Source: Phyllobacterium endophyticum (GTDB lineage: Bacteria; Pseudomonadota; Alphaproteobacteria; Rhizobiales; Rhizobiaceae). From it: a DNA stretch of 64,000 nucleotides. Numbering within the stretch: the first letter of the stretch is position 1; each line of letters opens with the position of its first letter. Both the position numbers and the translations under genes were made by a program. Shown piece after piece: positions 1 to 8,109 of this stretch. The DNA lies in contig NZ_PGGN01000001.1 in NCBI RefSeq assembly GCF_003010935.1, positions 1 to 64,000 on the forward strand, given 5' to 3'. The notes under the pieces were generated by a model. That model was not told the origin of the DNA. It saw only the letters and a program-made list of their open reading frames with translations, and ran no database searches.

Positions 1-104
1 CGGAGAAATGCGCGGCAAAACCGCAAGCAAACGTAAAGAGGGGCAGCCTCGTTCCGCCAGTGGGCCTCCAGTCCGGCCTGTTTCGGACCTATGCCCCGGC
101 ATGG

Positions 105-120
105 TCAGACCTAAGTCTGA
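105..120. repeat. Short inverted repeat upstream of the Gly/Asn-rich gene
   Basis: TCAGAC and GTCTGA are separated by CTAA, making a 6-bp dyad about 100 bases before the likely start codon. It could be an operator for a dimeric regulator, for instance the neighbouring LuxR-type regulator, but nothing else supports that. Apart from this, bases 1-216 hold no credible gene. Confidence 0.3.
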
Positions 121-216
121 TTACGCGGCGGCAAGCCGTCGTTATCTGAGTTATGGAGTTCTTCCCCCGAGGCAGCGGGTTTCCCGCCCGCCAGGTCCGG
201 AATGACAGGAGGCACG

Positions 217-753
217 ATGCCTGCCCGCACGAGACCGATACCCGTCCTTTGCACCGCCGCGCTGGCAACGGCGCTGGCGCTGGCGCCCTATACCCTCGGT
301 TTCGACGCTCATTTCCCCACCTTGCAGCCCCAGGCAGCCCTCGCAAAGGACGGCAATAATGGCGGCGGCAATGGCAATGGCGGTGGTGGAAACAACGCCG
401 GCGGCAACGCTGGTGGCAATAACGGCAACGCTGGCGGCAACAATGGCAACGCCGGTGGCAACAATGGCAATGCTGGCGGCAACAATGGCAACGCAGGTAA
501 TAAAAATGGCAACGCTGGCGGCAAGGGAAATACCGGCAGCGCCAGGGGCAACGCTGGGGTTGCGAGCCCCGGCCCATCCGCAGTGCCAGGCAGGGTGGCG
601 ATCGACAGTCCAGTCGAGGTTCGTCACAGGAATGGCATGAGTGAGCGCATAAAGGACGGCCGCTATCTCATGAAAGACGCCAAGGGCCGCACCATCATCG
701 AACGCACTGCGACAGTCTCCGACCAGACCCGCCTGAACTCCCTTACCCGCTGA
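217..753 (+). CDS. Secreted Gly/Asn-rich repeat protein
   Basis: Protein of 178 residues. I chose the ATG at 217 over the one at 202 because AGGAGG (207-212) lies just upstream of 217 and inside the longer reading. An N-terminal hydrophobic stretch (about residues 9-27) looks like an export signal. A Gly/Asn repeat region follows (about residues 45-105) with at least four copies of a seven-residue unit, GNAGGNN, encoded by 21-bp tandem repeats. The C-terminal 60 residues are ordinary sequence (VEVRHRNGMSERIKDGRYLM..), which I recall as a conserved tail in similar rhizobial proteins. The last 11 bases overlap the convergent response regulator. Function is unknown; a surface or periplasmic role is an inference. 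Confidence 0.75.
   Translation: MPARTRPIPVLCTAALATALALAPYTLGFDAHFPTLQPQAALAKDGNNGGGNGNGGGGNNAGGNAGGNNGNAGGNNGNAGGNNGNAGGNNGNAGNKNGNAGGKGNTGSARGNAGVASPGPSAVPGRVAIDSPVEVRHRNGMSERIKDGRYLMKDAKGRTIIERTATVSDQTRLNSLTR
349..530 (+). repeat. 21-bp tandem repeats coding for GNAGGNN units
   Basis: Near-identical 21-bp units in the pattern AAY-GGC-AAY-GCN-GGY-GGC-AAC repeat in frame inside the secreted protein gene, with synonymous third-base differences between copies. The edges are degenerate Gly/Asn codons. Such repeats can change copy number by slippage in 7-residue steps without breaking the frame. Confidence 0.8.
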
Positions 754-1423
754 CGTTCCGCTGAATCACCGGCTGCACCTCATGGCCGGCATCGCGCAGG
801 GCCATGGCGGCTTCCGTGCGGTTGGTGACGTTGAGTTTCGCGAAAATGCGCCCCATGTGATGTTTCACTGTCTTTTCGTGAAGATCGAGCTTCAGGGCGA
901 TCCGCTTGTTGCTCAGGCCAGCGGCGGCGAGTGTCAGGACTTCGTATTCGCGGCCGGTAAGCGCGGCGATCGGATCGGATTTGCTGTCGGCTTCCGGCGC
1001 TGACGCCAGCCCCGAGAGCAGCCGTGCCGAAAGCGCCGGCGAGACATAGCCTTCGCCCGAAGCCACGGTGCGGATGATCTCGGCCAGTGCCCGCGAACCG
1101 ACACCTTTCAGGACATAGCCCTTGGCACCGCTGTTCAACGCCCTGGTCACATCGTCGCTCGTCTCCGAAACCGTCAGGACGACGACCTTCTGGCCGGGCC
1201 AGTTTTCGAGTATGGGCACGATCGCATCCAGCCCGCCGCCAGGCATGGAAATGTCGAGCAACATGACGTCCGGACGGTGCTCCTGCGAAATCCTGACAGC
1301 ATCGTCCTTCGTGCTGCCCTCCGCCACTATCTGGAAGTCGCTGATCTCGGAGAGACTGCGCTTGACGCCCTCTCTGAACAACGGATGGTCATCGACCACT
1401 GCAATTCGTACGCCCGCCATCAT
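743..1423 (-). CDS. LuxR/NarL-family response regulator
   Basis: Protein of 226 residues. The N-terminal receiver domain (about 5-120) carries the acidic pair DD (residues 11-12), the phosphoacceptor Asp near residue 57 in MLLDISMP, and the conserved Lys in GYVLKG. The C-terminal LuxR helix-turn-helix (about 155-215) reads LTGREYEVLTLAAAGLSNKR..KTVKHHMGRIFAKL. The ATG at 1423 sits in an ATGA overlap with the stop of the upstream kinase gene, so the two are translationally coupled partners. The 3' end overlaps the convergent Gly/Asn-rich gene by 11 bp. The targets cannot be read from the sequence; the neighbouring secreted protein and porin are guesses. Confidence 0.93.
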   Translation of the reverse strand: MMAGVRIAVVDDHPLFREGVKRSLSEISDFQIVAEGSTKDDAVRISQEHRPDVMLLDISMPGGGLDAIVPILENWPGQKVVVLTVSETSDDVTRALNSGAKGYVLKGVGSRALAEIIRTVASGEGYVSPALSARLLSGLASAPEADSKSDPIAALTGREYEVLTLAAAGLSNKRIALKLDLHEKTVKHHMGRIFAKLNVTNRTEAAMALRDAGHEVQPVIQRNVSG

Positions 1424-2811
1424 GCATGCTCCATTCCATTCATATTGAGCGACATTGTCACGCGCGTGCCGCTCCGGGAAGACTCCACTGCGAAACGTCC
1501 GCCGAGACTCTCCACCCGATCCCGCAGTCCCGCAAGCCCGATACTGGTTCTGCCGATGATCTCGGGATCAAATCCTGGCCCGCCATCGAACACTTCGATC
1601 ACCATCCGCTGGCCTTGCACGCTTTGCACCACCCGCTGCCGGATACCTCCTGCGTGACGGAAACTGTTGTTGAGTGCTTCCTGGACGAACCGGTAGATGC
1701 ATATCTTGGCGGACGGTCCGAGCTCCGGCGCCGATCCTGCCATCGTCAGCTCAACGCTCGTGCCCGTGTGATACTGATGCGCCCGCACCGCCCGCTGAAC
1801 GATCTCGGAGAGATCGGCGGCCTCGATATGCGGCAATACCAGGCCCTCGCAAATACTGCGTATTTCCCGCATGGCCTCGTCGAGGCTTTCCTTGATAGCC
1901 ATCACTTCGTGCTCGCGCGTTTCACCCGGCACAGCCGGGTTGACCAGCGTGTCGCTGTCCAGCCTCAGCGCCGCGAAAGCCAGGAGTTGCGCCGGGCCGT
2001 CATGCAGATCGGCCCCGATGCGCCGCAAATAGTTTTCGTTCAGGGCTGAAGCACGTTGCGATGCCCGTTGCACATGCGCGTGCAACGCCTTGTTCTGGGC
2101 GAGCAGATCGGAAAGTTCGCTGACACGCTGCTTCAGGGCCTTGCCCTGGCGATCGATCGTCTTGCTGCCGCGAACGACGATGAACGACAGAACGAGAAAG
2201 AATGCCAGCGTAAATGAAGCCACGGCAAGCCAGCTGAGCAGCCGCGCCTGGTCGAGGCTGTGCTGGAACTCGTCGGCGATCTCATAGAATTCCGATACGG
2301 CGACAACCTTGCCCGACCAGGGCTGGAGCACAGGATTGTAGATTTCGAGAAGGGGCTTGCCGCTCGCCCTTTCGGTTTCGCTTTCCAGGTCTTCGACCTT
2401 GCCGAAATTGGCGACCATCCTGCCGTCAAAAGCGGCCTTCAGGTCCTCACTAACGGGAAAGCGTTTGCCGACAAGCGCCTTTTCGCTCGAATAAAGGATC
2501 GTTCCGTCGCTTCGCCAAAGCCGGAAAGACATGAGCCTGCTTGCCAATGCGCCCTGCCCCAGGGTCTCGTCGAGCGCTCGTGTCACGGTATCGTCGAGTA
2601 TCTGGTTGGTCTGCATGTCCGGCAGAATAGGCGCGACCACGCTATCCACATAGAGTGCCGTGGCGGCGGCGGAGTTCCTCGTAACGGCACCTTCAATAAG
2701 TGTTGTCACAAAAATGCCTGTCAGGATCATCGCTCCAAGCGAGACCAGCCCGCCGGTCAGCAGGAATTGCTTTGCCAGAGACTGGGAATTCCAGCGCCCC
2801 AGCAAATTCAT
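1420..2811 (-). CDS. Membrane sensor histidine kinase (HisKA_3 type)
   Basis: I chose the ATG at 2811 (463 residues) because GAGAGG precedes it; an open frame to 2994 adds an unlikely soluble leader. There is one membrane helix near residues 15-40, a periplasmic sensor region to about 180, and a second helix (about 190-215) followed by a coiled coil. The HisKA_3 phosphoacceptor His is in DLHDGPAQ. The HATPase domain has an N box (EALNNSFRHAGG) and G boxes (DGGPGF, GLAGLRDRV). Kinases of the NarX/DegS class phosphorylate LuxR-type regulators, and the overlapping downstream gene is one. The ligand is unknown and the periplasmic domain is not one I recognise. Confidence 0.92.
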   Translation of the reverse strand: MNLLGRWNSQSLAKQFLLTGGLVSLGAMILTGIFVTTLIEGAVTRNSAAATALYVDSVVAPILPDMQTNQILDDTVTRALDETLGQGALASRLMSFRLWRSDGTILYSSEKALVGKRFPVSEDLKAAFDGRMVANFGKVEDLESETERASGKPLLEIYNPVLQPWSGKVVAVSEFYEIADEFQHSLDQARLLSWLAVASFTLAFFLVLSFIVVRGSKTIDRQGKALKQRVSELSDLLAQNKALHAHVQRASQRASALNENYLRRIGADLHDGPAQLLAFAALRLDSDTLVNPAVPGETREHEVMAIKESLDEAMREIRSICEGLVLPHIEAADLSEIVQRAVRAHQYHTGTSVELTMAGSAPELGPSAKICIYRFVQEALNNSFRHAGGIRQRVVQSVQGQRMVIEVFDGGPGFDPEIIGRTSIGLAGLRDRVESLGGRFAVESSRSGTRVTMSLNMNGMEHA

Positions 2812-3049
2812 CGCCCTCTCCCCGGTCTTTTCGAATGGTGCTGGAACGATTGTCAGAGTTTGTTGTTCCTTGTCCTTGATGCCCGGGTTGCGATCATGTT
2901 CGCGCTCCCGGACCATTGTGCTCGGTTGAAACCCCTCGTGACAAGGCCATTCAAGGGATAAGCCCGGACCCTGTTGCACATTGGAGACAGTCATGTCGCC
3001 TGAGGAGGAGTAAATTGCGTTCAGTTGACAACACTATGGCGAGGGCGAG

Positions 3050-3748
3050 ATGAAAAGATATCTTATCGCATTTGCAGCAGTTCTCCTCGGGTCGACTTCA
3101 GCCTTGGCGGCTGATGCCGTTGCAGAGGCGCCGGTAGAAATGCCTGTCGAGCAGGCTCCGATCTTCACATGGACAGGGGCTTATGTCGGTGCGCAAGCTG
3201 GCTACGGCTGGGGCGATTCCGAATTGAGCACGAATATCGCAGGTGTGGGCGCTTCGCTGCCCTTCGATCCCGACGGTTTTCTCGGCGGTGTTCATGCGGG
3301 CTACAATTACCAGTTCTCCAACAATATCGTTCTGGGTATCGAAGCCGATATCGACTACAGCGATCTTTCCGGCGACGGCACGCTCGATATCGGCGGCATC
3401 GACACCGGCATCGATGGGTCGAGCAAGCTCGAGTGGCAGGGCTCCGTCCGCGCGCGGCTGGGTTACGCTGTCGACCGCTGGCTGCCGTACGTGACGGGCG
3501 GTGTCGCCTTCGGCAAGTACAAGCATGATATCGATTTTCCGGATGGCACGTCGTTCAACGACGATGACACCTATACCGGATGGACCGCGGGTGCCGGCGT
3601 CGAATATGCCTTTACCGACAATTGGACCGGACGCCTGGAATACCGTTATACCGACTTTGGCGATCAGGATTTCTCCAACGCGCTGGGCGACTACAATGTC
3701 GATCTGAATACCCACGCGGTGAAAGTCGGCATCAGCTACAAATTCTGA
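3050..3748 (+). CDS. Omp25/Omp31-family outer-membrane beta-barrel protein
   Basis: Protein of 232 residues with a clear Sec signal peptide ending ..STSALA-AD. The mature part has a barrel pattern: alternating aromatic strands starting FTWTGAYVGAQAGYGWG, repeated Gly-rich turns, and the terminal strand HAVKVGISYKF with the C-terminal Phe typical of BAM substrates. This matches the small surface-antigen porins of Brucella and RopB-like proteins of rhizobia. A strong terminator follows at once, so it is probably monocistronic. The 240-base upstream gap holds its promoter. The barrel family is confident; the exact subfamily is less so. Confidence 0.9.
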   Translation: MKRYLIAFAAVLLGSTSALAADAVAEAPVEMPVEQAPIFTWTGAYVGAQAGYGWGDSELSTNIAGVGASLPFDPDGFLGGVHAGYNYQFSNNIVLGIEADIDYSDLSGDGTLDIGGIDTGIDGSSKLEWQGSVRARLGYAVDRWLPYVTGGVAFGKYKHDIDFPDGTSFNDDDTYTGWTAGAGVEYAFTDNWTGRLEYRYTDFGDQDFSNALGDYNVDLNTHAVKVGISYKF

Positions 3749-3771
3749 ACTCTTGTCTTCCACAAGGGCGC

Positions 3772-3801
3772 CCCGCCTGTTCTTCACAGGCGGGCGTTTT
3801 T
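3772..3801 (+). terminator. Rho-independent terminator of the porin gene
   Basis: A 9-bp stem, CCCGCCTGT/ACAGGCGGG, with a 5-base loop is followed by CG and five T residues, 23 bases after the porin stop codon. Confidence 0.9.
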
Positions 3802-3834
3802 GTGAGCTCGACCAGTCAAACCGGGGGACCTCAC

Positions 3835-4374
3835 ATGAGCCGCATATCGCCAATCGATTACAGGACGGCGTCACCCGAAATTCGAAAAGAACATGATGAG
3901 GAATTGCGGCTTCGCGGGCGTATGACGAACATGAAACGTGTTCTGCTCCACTCGCCCGTGGCGCACCGTATTTATGGGGAGTGGTTCACGCTGCGCGACC
4001 TCTTGCGGCAGGCGCTGTCAGACCGGGCGATATGGCTGTTTTCCCTCGCCATCTCGCAAGCGCAGGGCGCCCTTGTGCCGGCCGCTTTTTTCCGGCGCGC
4101 GCTGATCGAATCCGGATCGGAGCCCGAGACACTTATTCCTGACGCGGACGAGAAACTGCTGATCGAATTCGGCAAAGCCATCATTGCGGATTCGAACGCC
4201 GTTCCCGATGTCCTCTGGAACGAGCTCAGGGCCAGGTATGACGAACCGGCGCTCGTCAACCTTGTCGCCTTTGCCGGTATCATGGTGGCAACCACCGTTT
4301 TCACCAATGTGGTCGAGATCGATCTCGACCCGGAACTTGATGCTTACAGGAAGGCCGGCGAGGTCAGTCCATAG
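3835..4374 (+). CDS. Carboxymuconolactone decarboxylase / AhpD-like protein
   Basis: Protein of 179 residues starting at the ATG at 3835; the longer open frame upstream runs through the porin gene and terminator and is not real. The sequence is all-helical in character, beginning MSRISPIDYRTASPEIRKEH, a pattern seen in AhpD-fold proteins. Unlike true AhpD it lacks the CxxC redox pair, so a peroxidase-partner role is unlikely. Enzymes of this fold act on lactones or hydroperoxides, but the substrate here cannot be assigned. It is flanked by a terminator upstream and a convergent gene downstream, so it stands alone. Confidence 0.7.
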   Translation: MSRISPIDYRTASPEIRKEHDEELRLRGRMTNMKRVLLHSPVAHRIYGEWFTLRDLLRQALSDRAIWLFSLAISQAQGALVPAAFFRRALIESGSEPETLIPDADEKLLIEFGKAIIADSNAVPDVLWNELRARYDEPALVNLVAFAGIMVATTVFTNVVEIDLDPELDAYRKAGEVSP

Positions 4375-4408
4375 ATATTCCTTGAAACCAGCTATTACGT
4401 GTCGCTTC

Positions 4409-4678
4409 TCAAACCATGCCGAGCGCATTCATGTACAATTCGAGGATCGCTTCCTCTTCCTTGCGTTCGTTGGCATCCTTCTTGCGGAGCCGCACGATGG
4501 TCCTGATGATCTTTGTGTCGTAGCCCCGCCCCTTGGCTTCGGCCATGACTTCCTTGATATCGTCCTGGAGCGTGGTCTTTTCTTCTTCGAGGCGCTCGAT
4601 GCGTTCGATGAACTGTCTCAGTTCTGCAGCCGCAACACCTTCGACACCACCCTGCGCCGCCAAATCATCCATGCTCAT
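4409..4678 (-). CDS. gapR: GapR (DUF2312) chromosome-structuring protein
   Basis: Small charged protein of about 89 residues. Residues 10-85 align by eye with Caulobacter Gap[21 protein letters not shown], then [22 protein letters not shown] and the tail [15 protein letters not shown]. GapR clamps overtwisted AT-rich DNA ahead of replication and transcription forks and is widespread in alphaproteobacteria. I start at the ATG at 4678; the ATG two codons later (4672) has the better-spaced GGAG and may be the true one. The longer frame to 4756 adds unrelated residues. A hairpin-forming repeat lies upstream. Confidence 0.88.
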   Translation of the reverse strand: MSMDDLAAQGGVEGVAAAELRQFIERIERLEEEKTTLQDDIKEVMAEAKGRGYDTKIIRTIVRLRKKDANERKEEEAILELYMNALGMV

Positions 4679-4793
4679 CACTCCGCTCTTTTCAAAATAT
4701 CCGTTGTGCGACTCGGGATAGGCCGCGCGAACGGCTTCGATGCCCGACCGGCACATCAGGAGTCAAGACAAGAGTCGGAGGAGGGATCAGTTT

Positions 4794-4916
4794 GGTTGTG
4801 CGTGGTTCGACAAGCCCGCCACGAGGATTGTGGTTACTGCATAGCCATCATCACCGGCGCAGTCTTGCCACATCGACAACCTCCCTCATGGTTAGCTTGT
4901 CGAACCACGCACAACC
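4794..4916. repeat. 22-bp perfect inverted repeat flanking a 79-base spacer
   Basis: The left arm (4794-4815) begins GGTTGTGCGTGGTTCGACAA and the right arm (4895-4916) is its exact reverse complement. The arms enclose 79 bases with no coding signal. The right arm ends one base before the stop codon of the DUF1244 gene. The form, two long identical inverted arms in an intergenic gap, fits a REP/RIME-like dispersed element or an immobile miniature element. I cannot count genomic copies from one window. Confidence 0.8.
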
Positions 4917-4917
4917 C

Positions 4918-5223
4918 TCAATGCGACGGTTTGTTCGTCTCGAATGCTGCTTTCTGTGCATCGCTTGCTTCGCGCTGGTGCTTGGCCTGCCACTGCGCAT
5001 AAGGCTCGCCATAGATGATCTCGCGCGATTCATCCTTCGATATCTTTATGCCCGCCTCTTCTGCGGCCTCGCCATACCAGTTGGACAGGCAGTTGCGGCA
5101 AAATCCGGCGAGATTCATCAGGTCGATGTTCTGCACATCGCTGCGGGCGCGCAAGTGTTCCACAAGACGGCGGAAAGCCGCTGCTTCGAGTGCCGTGCGC
5201 TGGTCGTCGCTAAGATCAATCAT
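4918..5223 (-). CDS. DUF1244 family protein
   Basis: Protein of 101 residues starting MIDLSDDQRT at the ATG at 5223, chosen because GAGGA lies seven bases upstream; the longer frame to 5304 has no such site. The core carries LMNLAGFCRNCLSNWY followed by ISKDESREIIYGEPYAQWQ, which I recognise as the DUF1244 signature with its CxxC pair. Members are common in proteobacteria and of unknown function; the Cys pair might bind metal, which is inference. The last codons abut the inverted repeat. Confidence 0.85.
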   Translation of the reverse strand: MIDLSDDQRTALEAAAFRRLVEHLRARSDVQNIDLMNLAGFCRNCLSNWYGEAAEEAGIKISKDESREIIYGEPYAQWQAKHQREASDAQKAAFETNKPSH

Positions 5224-5382
5224 GGTGAAATCCTCAATCACATGGTCCAGGCGCTGTTGGCGCCCGGCTTTACCGCATATCGGAGCCGCGCTTCGGCGCT
5301 TCAAGAAGCATCATTCGATCGTGGCGGAACTGAGCAAAGAAAAGCGCGCCGGGACGAAACCTTTCGTCCGCTTTCTCCAGGC

Positions 5383-5739
5383 GGCGAGCAGAATCTCATC
5401 GCCGGTCTCAAGACTGCCAATGACAAGCTTGTACCAGGCACAACTCTGAACGGGGCATTCTTCAAGGAAATCTACGCCATTGATCCCGTAGCGGAAATGT
5501 CAAGGTATAATGGACCGCTATTTGTTGCCGTCGGTACGAAGGTCGCCCTGGTCGGACCTCAGCCACAGATGGGAAAATTGTTCATCAAATATCATAGGGG
5601 CGCACATCCGGAACTTATGATTCGGGATATGGATCACCACTTCAACGTAGATAAAAAGGTGGAGGATCTTGATGAAATGATTGACAAGACACTCGGCTAT
5701 TTGAAGAAATACCTGGATGTCGACGAGGTCGACCTCTAG
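5383..5739 (+). pseudogene. C-terminal remnant of an alpha/beta hydrolase
   Basis: An open stretch of about 118 codons ends with TAG at 5737-5739 and has no start codon or ribosome site at its beginning. The readable part (NLIAGLKTANDKLVPGTTL, then GPLFVAVGTKVALVGPQPQM, and MIRDMDHHFN near the end) looks like the last third of a serine hydrolase: the lid end, the strand that normally carries the acid residue (Val in TKVALV where Asp is usual) and the catalytic His region. The nucleophile half is missing. Family is inferred from the pattern only. Confidence 0.55.
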
Positions 5740-5818
5740 GCGGTAACAATTGCGGCCAATAAAATCCGCTTTTCTCTCTTACGGGGATGCCTCCGGCGAC
5801 AAGGGGGAATAAGCCCCC

Positions 5819-5864
5819 AGCATTTAAAAAGCCCCTTCGAACGTATCGGGGCTTTTTAAATGCT
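5819..5864. terminator. Long bidirectional hairpin terminator
   Basis: A perfect 17-bp stem (AGCATTTAAAAAGCCCC and its complement) with a 12-base loop, containing A/T runs on both flanks, so it can end transcription in both directions. It separates the hydrolase remnant from the DUF1036-pyk operon. The rest of the gap, 5865-6043, shows no credible gene and presumably holds the operon promoter. Confidence 0.85.
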
Positions 5865-6043
5865 TCATCACCGCTGCTGGCTCCCGATAGTCATCCTAAA
5901 GTCGCACTCTTGCGGGAACTCCGCATTCAAACGATTAGCGCGTTGACAATGCATGCGAAACTACCGAAAAGAAGGTCGTCTACCTCGCCCCAGGCCCATT
6001 GGCTGCTCGCGCGGCGAGGACTTGAGAAGACCGGACGGAGGCC

Positions 6044-6526
6044 ATGTTGAATAGAAGCATAAGGGCGAGATGGGGGAGCTTCCTCGCGGCTTTTTTATTC
6101 ATCTTCATTGCGGGCAGTTTTTATGCACCCGAAAAGGCCCAGGCCGACTTTCGCGTCTGCAACACGACGCAAAACCTGGTTGGCGTCGCGCTCGGCTACC
6201 GCGCCAAATCCGGCTGGGTCACCGAAGGCTGGTGGCATGTCAACGCATCCTCCTGCACGACGCTGGTTGTCGGCCCGCTGACATCGCGCTACTATTATCT
6301 TTATGCCGAAGACGCCCAGAGTGGCGGGCGCTGGGATGGCAAGGTGAACATGTGCGTCGCCGAAAACCAGTTCAAGATTACCGGTATCAACGACTGTTTC
6401 GCGCGTGGCTTCCAGCGCTCCGGATTCCAGGAATATGACACCGGCGAACAGACAAGCTGGATGGTCCAGCTGACGGAAGAAAATCCTCCCTCCTCTCCAA
6501 TCGTAACGGATACCCCCTCTCCATGA
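6044..6526 (+). CDS. DUF1036 secreted protein
   Basis: Protein of 160 residues with a signal sequence (hydrophobic core about residues 12-27, cleavage probably near AQA-DF). The mature domain (about 34-145) has the DUF1036 pattern: FRVCNTTQNLVGVALGYR, GWVTEGWWHV, and paired Cys residues that could form disulfides in the periplasm. A Pro/Ser-rich tail follows. The stop overlaps the pyk start by 4 bp (ATGA), so the two are co-translated; the same pairing occurs in relatives by memory. Function is unknown. Confidence 0.85.
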   Translation: MLNRSIRARWGSFLAAFLFIFIAGSFYAPEKAQADFRVCNTTQNLVGVALGYRAKSGWVTEGWWHVNASSCTTLVVGPLTSRYYYLYAEDAQSGGRWDGKVNMCVAENQFKITGINDCFARGFQRSGFQEYDTGEQTSWMVQLTEENPPSSPIVTDTPSP

Positions 6527-7959
6527 GACGCCGCCGCAAGGTCAAAATTCTCGCCACATTAGGCCCCGCTTCCTCCGACGAAGCCATGATCCGCAAGCTG
6601 TTCGAAGCCGGCGCCGATGTGTTCCGTATCAACATGAGCCATGCCAGTCACGAATTGATGCGCGAGCTTGTTCGCCGTCTGCGTAATGTCGAAAAGGAAG
6701 TTGGACGGCCCATCGGCATTCTCGCCGACCTTCAGGGTCCGAAGCTACGCGTTGGCAAGTTCAAGGATGGCAAGGTCGGCCTCGTCGCCGGCCAGACGTT
6801 CACGCTCGATAATAATGACGCGCCGGGCGACAATACCCGTGTGTTCCTGCCGCATCCAGAGATTCTTGAAGCTGTCGAGCCGGGTCATCGCCTTCTGATC
6901 GACGACGGCAGGCTTGCGCTGGTCGCCGAAGCCTCCGATGGCAAGCATATCCGCTGCCGCGTCGTTTCCGGCGACACGATCTCCGACAAGAAGGGTGTCA
7001 GCCTGCCCGATACGACGCTCGGCGTCAGCGCCCTGACTGAGAAGGACCGGCGGGATCTCGATGCTGTCCTGCAGGAGGAAGTGGATTGGGTTGCCCTGTC
7101 CTTTATCCAGCGGCCGGAAGATCTTGCCGAAGTGCGCAAGATTTCGCGTGGCCGCGTTGCCCTCCTTTCGAAGATCGAAAAGCCGCAGGCCGTAACCCGC
7201 CTCGATGAGATCATCGAACTCTCCGACGCGCTGATGGTGGCGCGCGGCGATCTCGGCGTTGAGATGCCGCTTGAAACCGTTCCCGGCATCCAGAAGCAGA
7301 TCATCCGCGCCTGCCGCAGGGCTGGCAAGCCGGTCGTCGTCGCTACCCAGATGCTGGAATCGATGATCACTGCGGCCGTGCCGACCCGCGCCGAGGTTTC
7401 GGACGTTGCGACAGCCGTGTTCGAAGGCGCCGACGCCGTCATGCTTTCGGCCGAATCCGCCGCGGGCGCCTATCCGGTCGAAGCCGTGTCCACGATGGCG
7501 CGCATTGCCGAAGAGGTCGAACGCGATCCCAACTACCCCGGCATCATCCATGCCCAGCGTCCGGAGCCGAACGCGACCGGAGCCGATGCGATTTCGCTCG
7601 CTGCCCGCCAGATCGCCGAAACGCTCAACCTCTCGGCTATTGTCACCTACACCGCGTCCGGCACAACCGGACTACGCGAAGCACGCGAACGGCCATTGTT
7701 GCCGATCATCGCACTGTCACCGGTCGTCGAGACCGCCCGCAAGCTCTCTCTCGTCTGGGGGTTGCACTGCGTTGTAACCGAGGACGCCACCGACCTCGAC
7801 GACATGGTCGACCGTGCCTGTCACATCGCCTACCAGGAAGAGTTCGGCAATCCGGGTGACCGCATCATTATCTCGGCCGGCGTACCGCTGCGTACGCCGG
7901 GTTCGACCAATATGTTGCGCATCGCCTATATCGGTTCGGATGGGCTGACGGGTATTTAA
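6523..7959 (+). CDS. pyk: Pyruvate kinase
   Basis: Protein of 478 residues, a full-length bacterial pyruvate kinase. It converts phosphoenolpyruvate and ADP to pyruvate and ATP in the last step of glycolysis. The N-terminal barrel opens KILATLGPASSDE and FRINMSHASH. The active-site signature with the catalytic Lys is LLSKIEKPQAVTRLDEII, followed by VARGDLGVEMP (metal and substrate binding) and ATQMLESM. The C-terminal regulatory domain is present. The start overlaps the DUF1036 gene by 4 bp. A hairpin without a T-run follows at 7977-8008. Confidence 0.97.
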   Translation: MRRRRKVKILATLGPASSDEAMIRKLFEAGADVFRINMSHASHELMRELVRRLRNVEKEVGRPIGILADLQGPKLRVGKFKDGKVGLVAGQTFTLDNNDAPGDNTRVFLPHPEILEAVEPGHRLLIDDGRLALVAEASDGKHIRCRVVSGDTISDKKGVSLPDTTLGVSALTEKDRRDLDAVLQEEVDWVALSFIQRPEDLAEVRKISRGRVALLSKIEKPQAVTRLDEIIELSDALMVARGDLGVEMPLETVPGIQKQIIRACRRAGKPVVVATQMLESMITAAVPTRAEVSDVATAVFEGADAVMLSAESAAGAYPVEAVSTMARIAEEVERDPNYPGIIHAQRPEPNATGADAISLAARQIAETLNLSAIVTYTASGTTGLREARERPLLPIIALSPVVETARKLSLVWGLHCVVTEDATDLDDMVDRACHIAYQEEFGNPGDRIIISAGVPLRTPGSTNMLRIAYIGSDGLTGI

Positions 7960-7976
7960 GACTTATTGAGGAAGAA

Positions 7977-8008
7977 CATTGCGTTCCGGCAGACGCTGGA
8001 ACGCAATG
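7977..8008. repeat. Hairpin after pyk
   Basis: CATTGCGTTCC and GGAACGCAATG form an 11-bp perfect stem with a 10-base loop 18 bases after the pyk stop. No T-run follows, so it is a weak terminator candidate or an mRNA 3'-end stabiliser. The rest of 7960-8109 holds nothing I can name. Confidence 0.5.
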
Positions 8009-8109
8009 ACACGACTTTGATTCGAGAATCGCCTGGTTTTGCGCCAGAATGATCGTTTTTCGCGGCAGATTATCTACCTATGCGAGAAATTTAGTTGTGG
8101 CGACGTGTA

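Noticed and set aside
89-577. Minus-strand frame rich in Cys, His and Arg opposite the Gly/Asn repeat gene
   Set aside because: It is the antisense reading of a GC-rich tandem repeat; the Cys/His pattern follows the 21-bp period and has no start signal.
5787-6050. Plus-strand frame of 87 codons between the hydrolase remnant and DUF1036
   Set aside because: It runs through a strong terminator and has no ribosome site or recognisable sequence.
6745-7551. Long minus-strand frame of 268 codons opposite pyk
   Set aside because: It has no ribosome site or family features and mirrors the codon bias of pyk.
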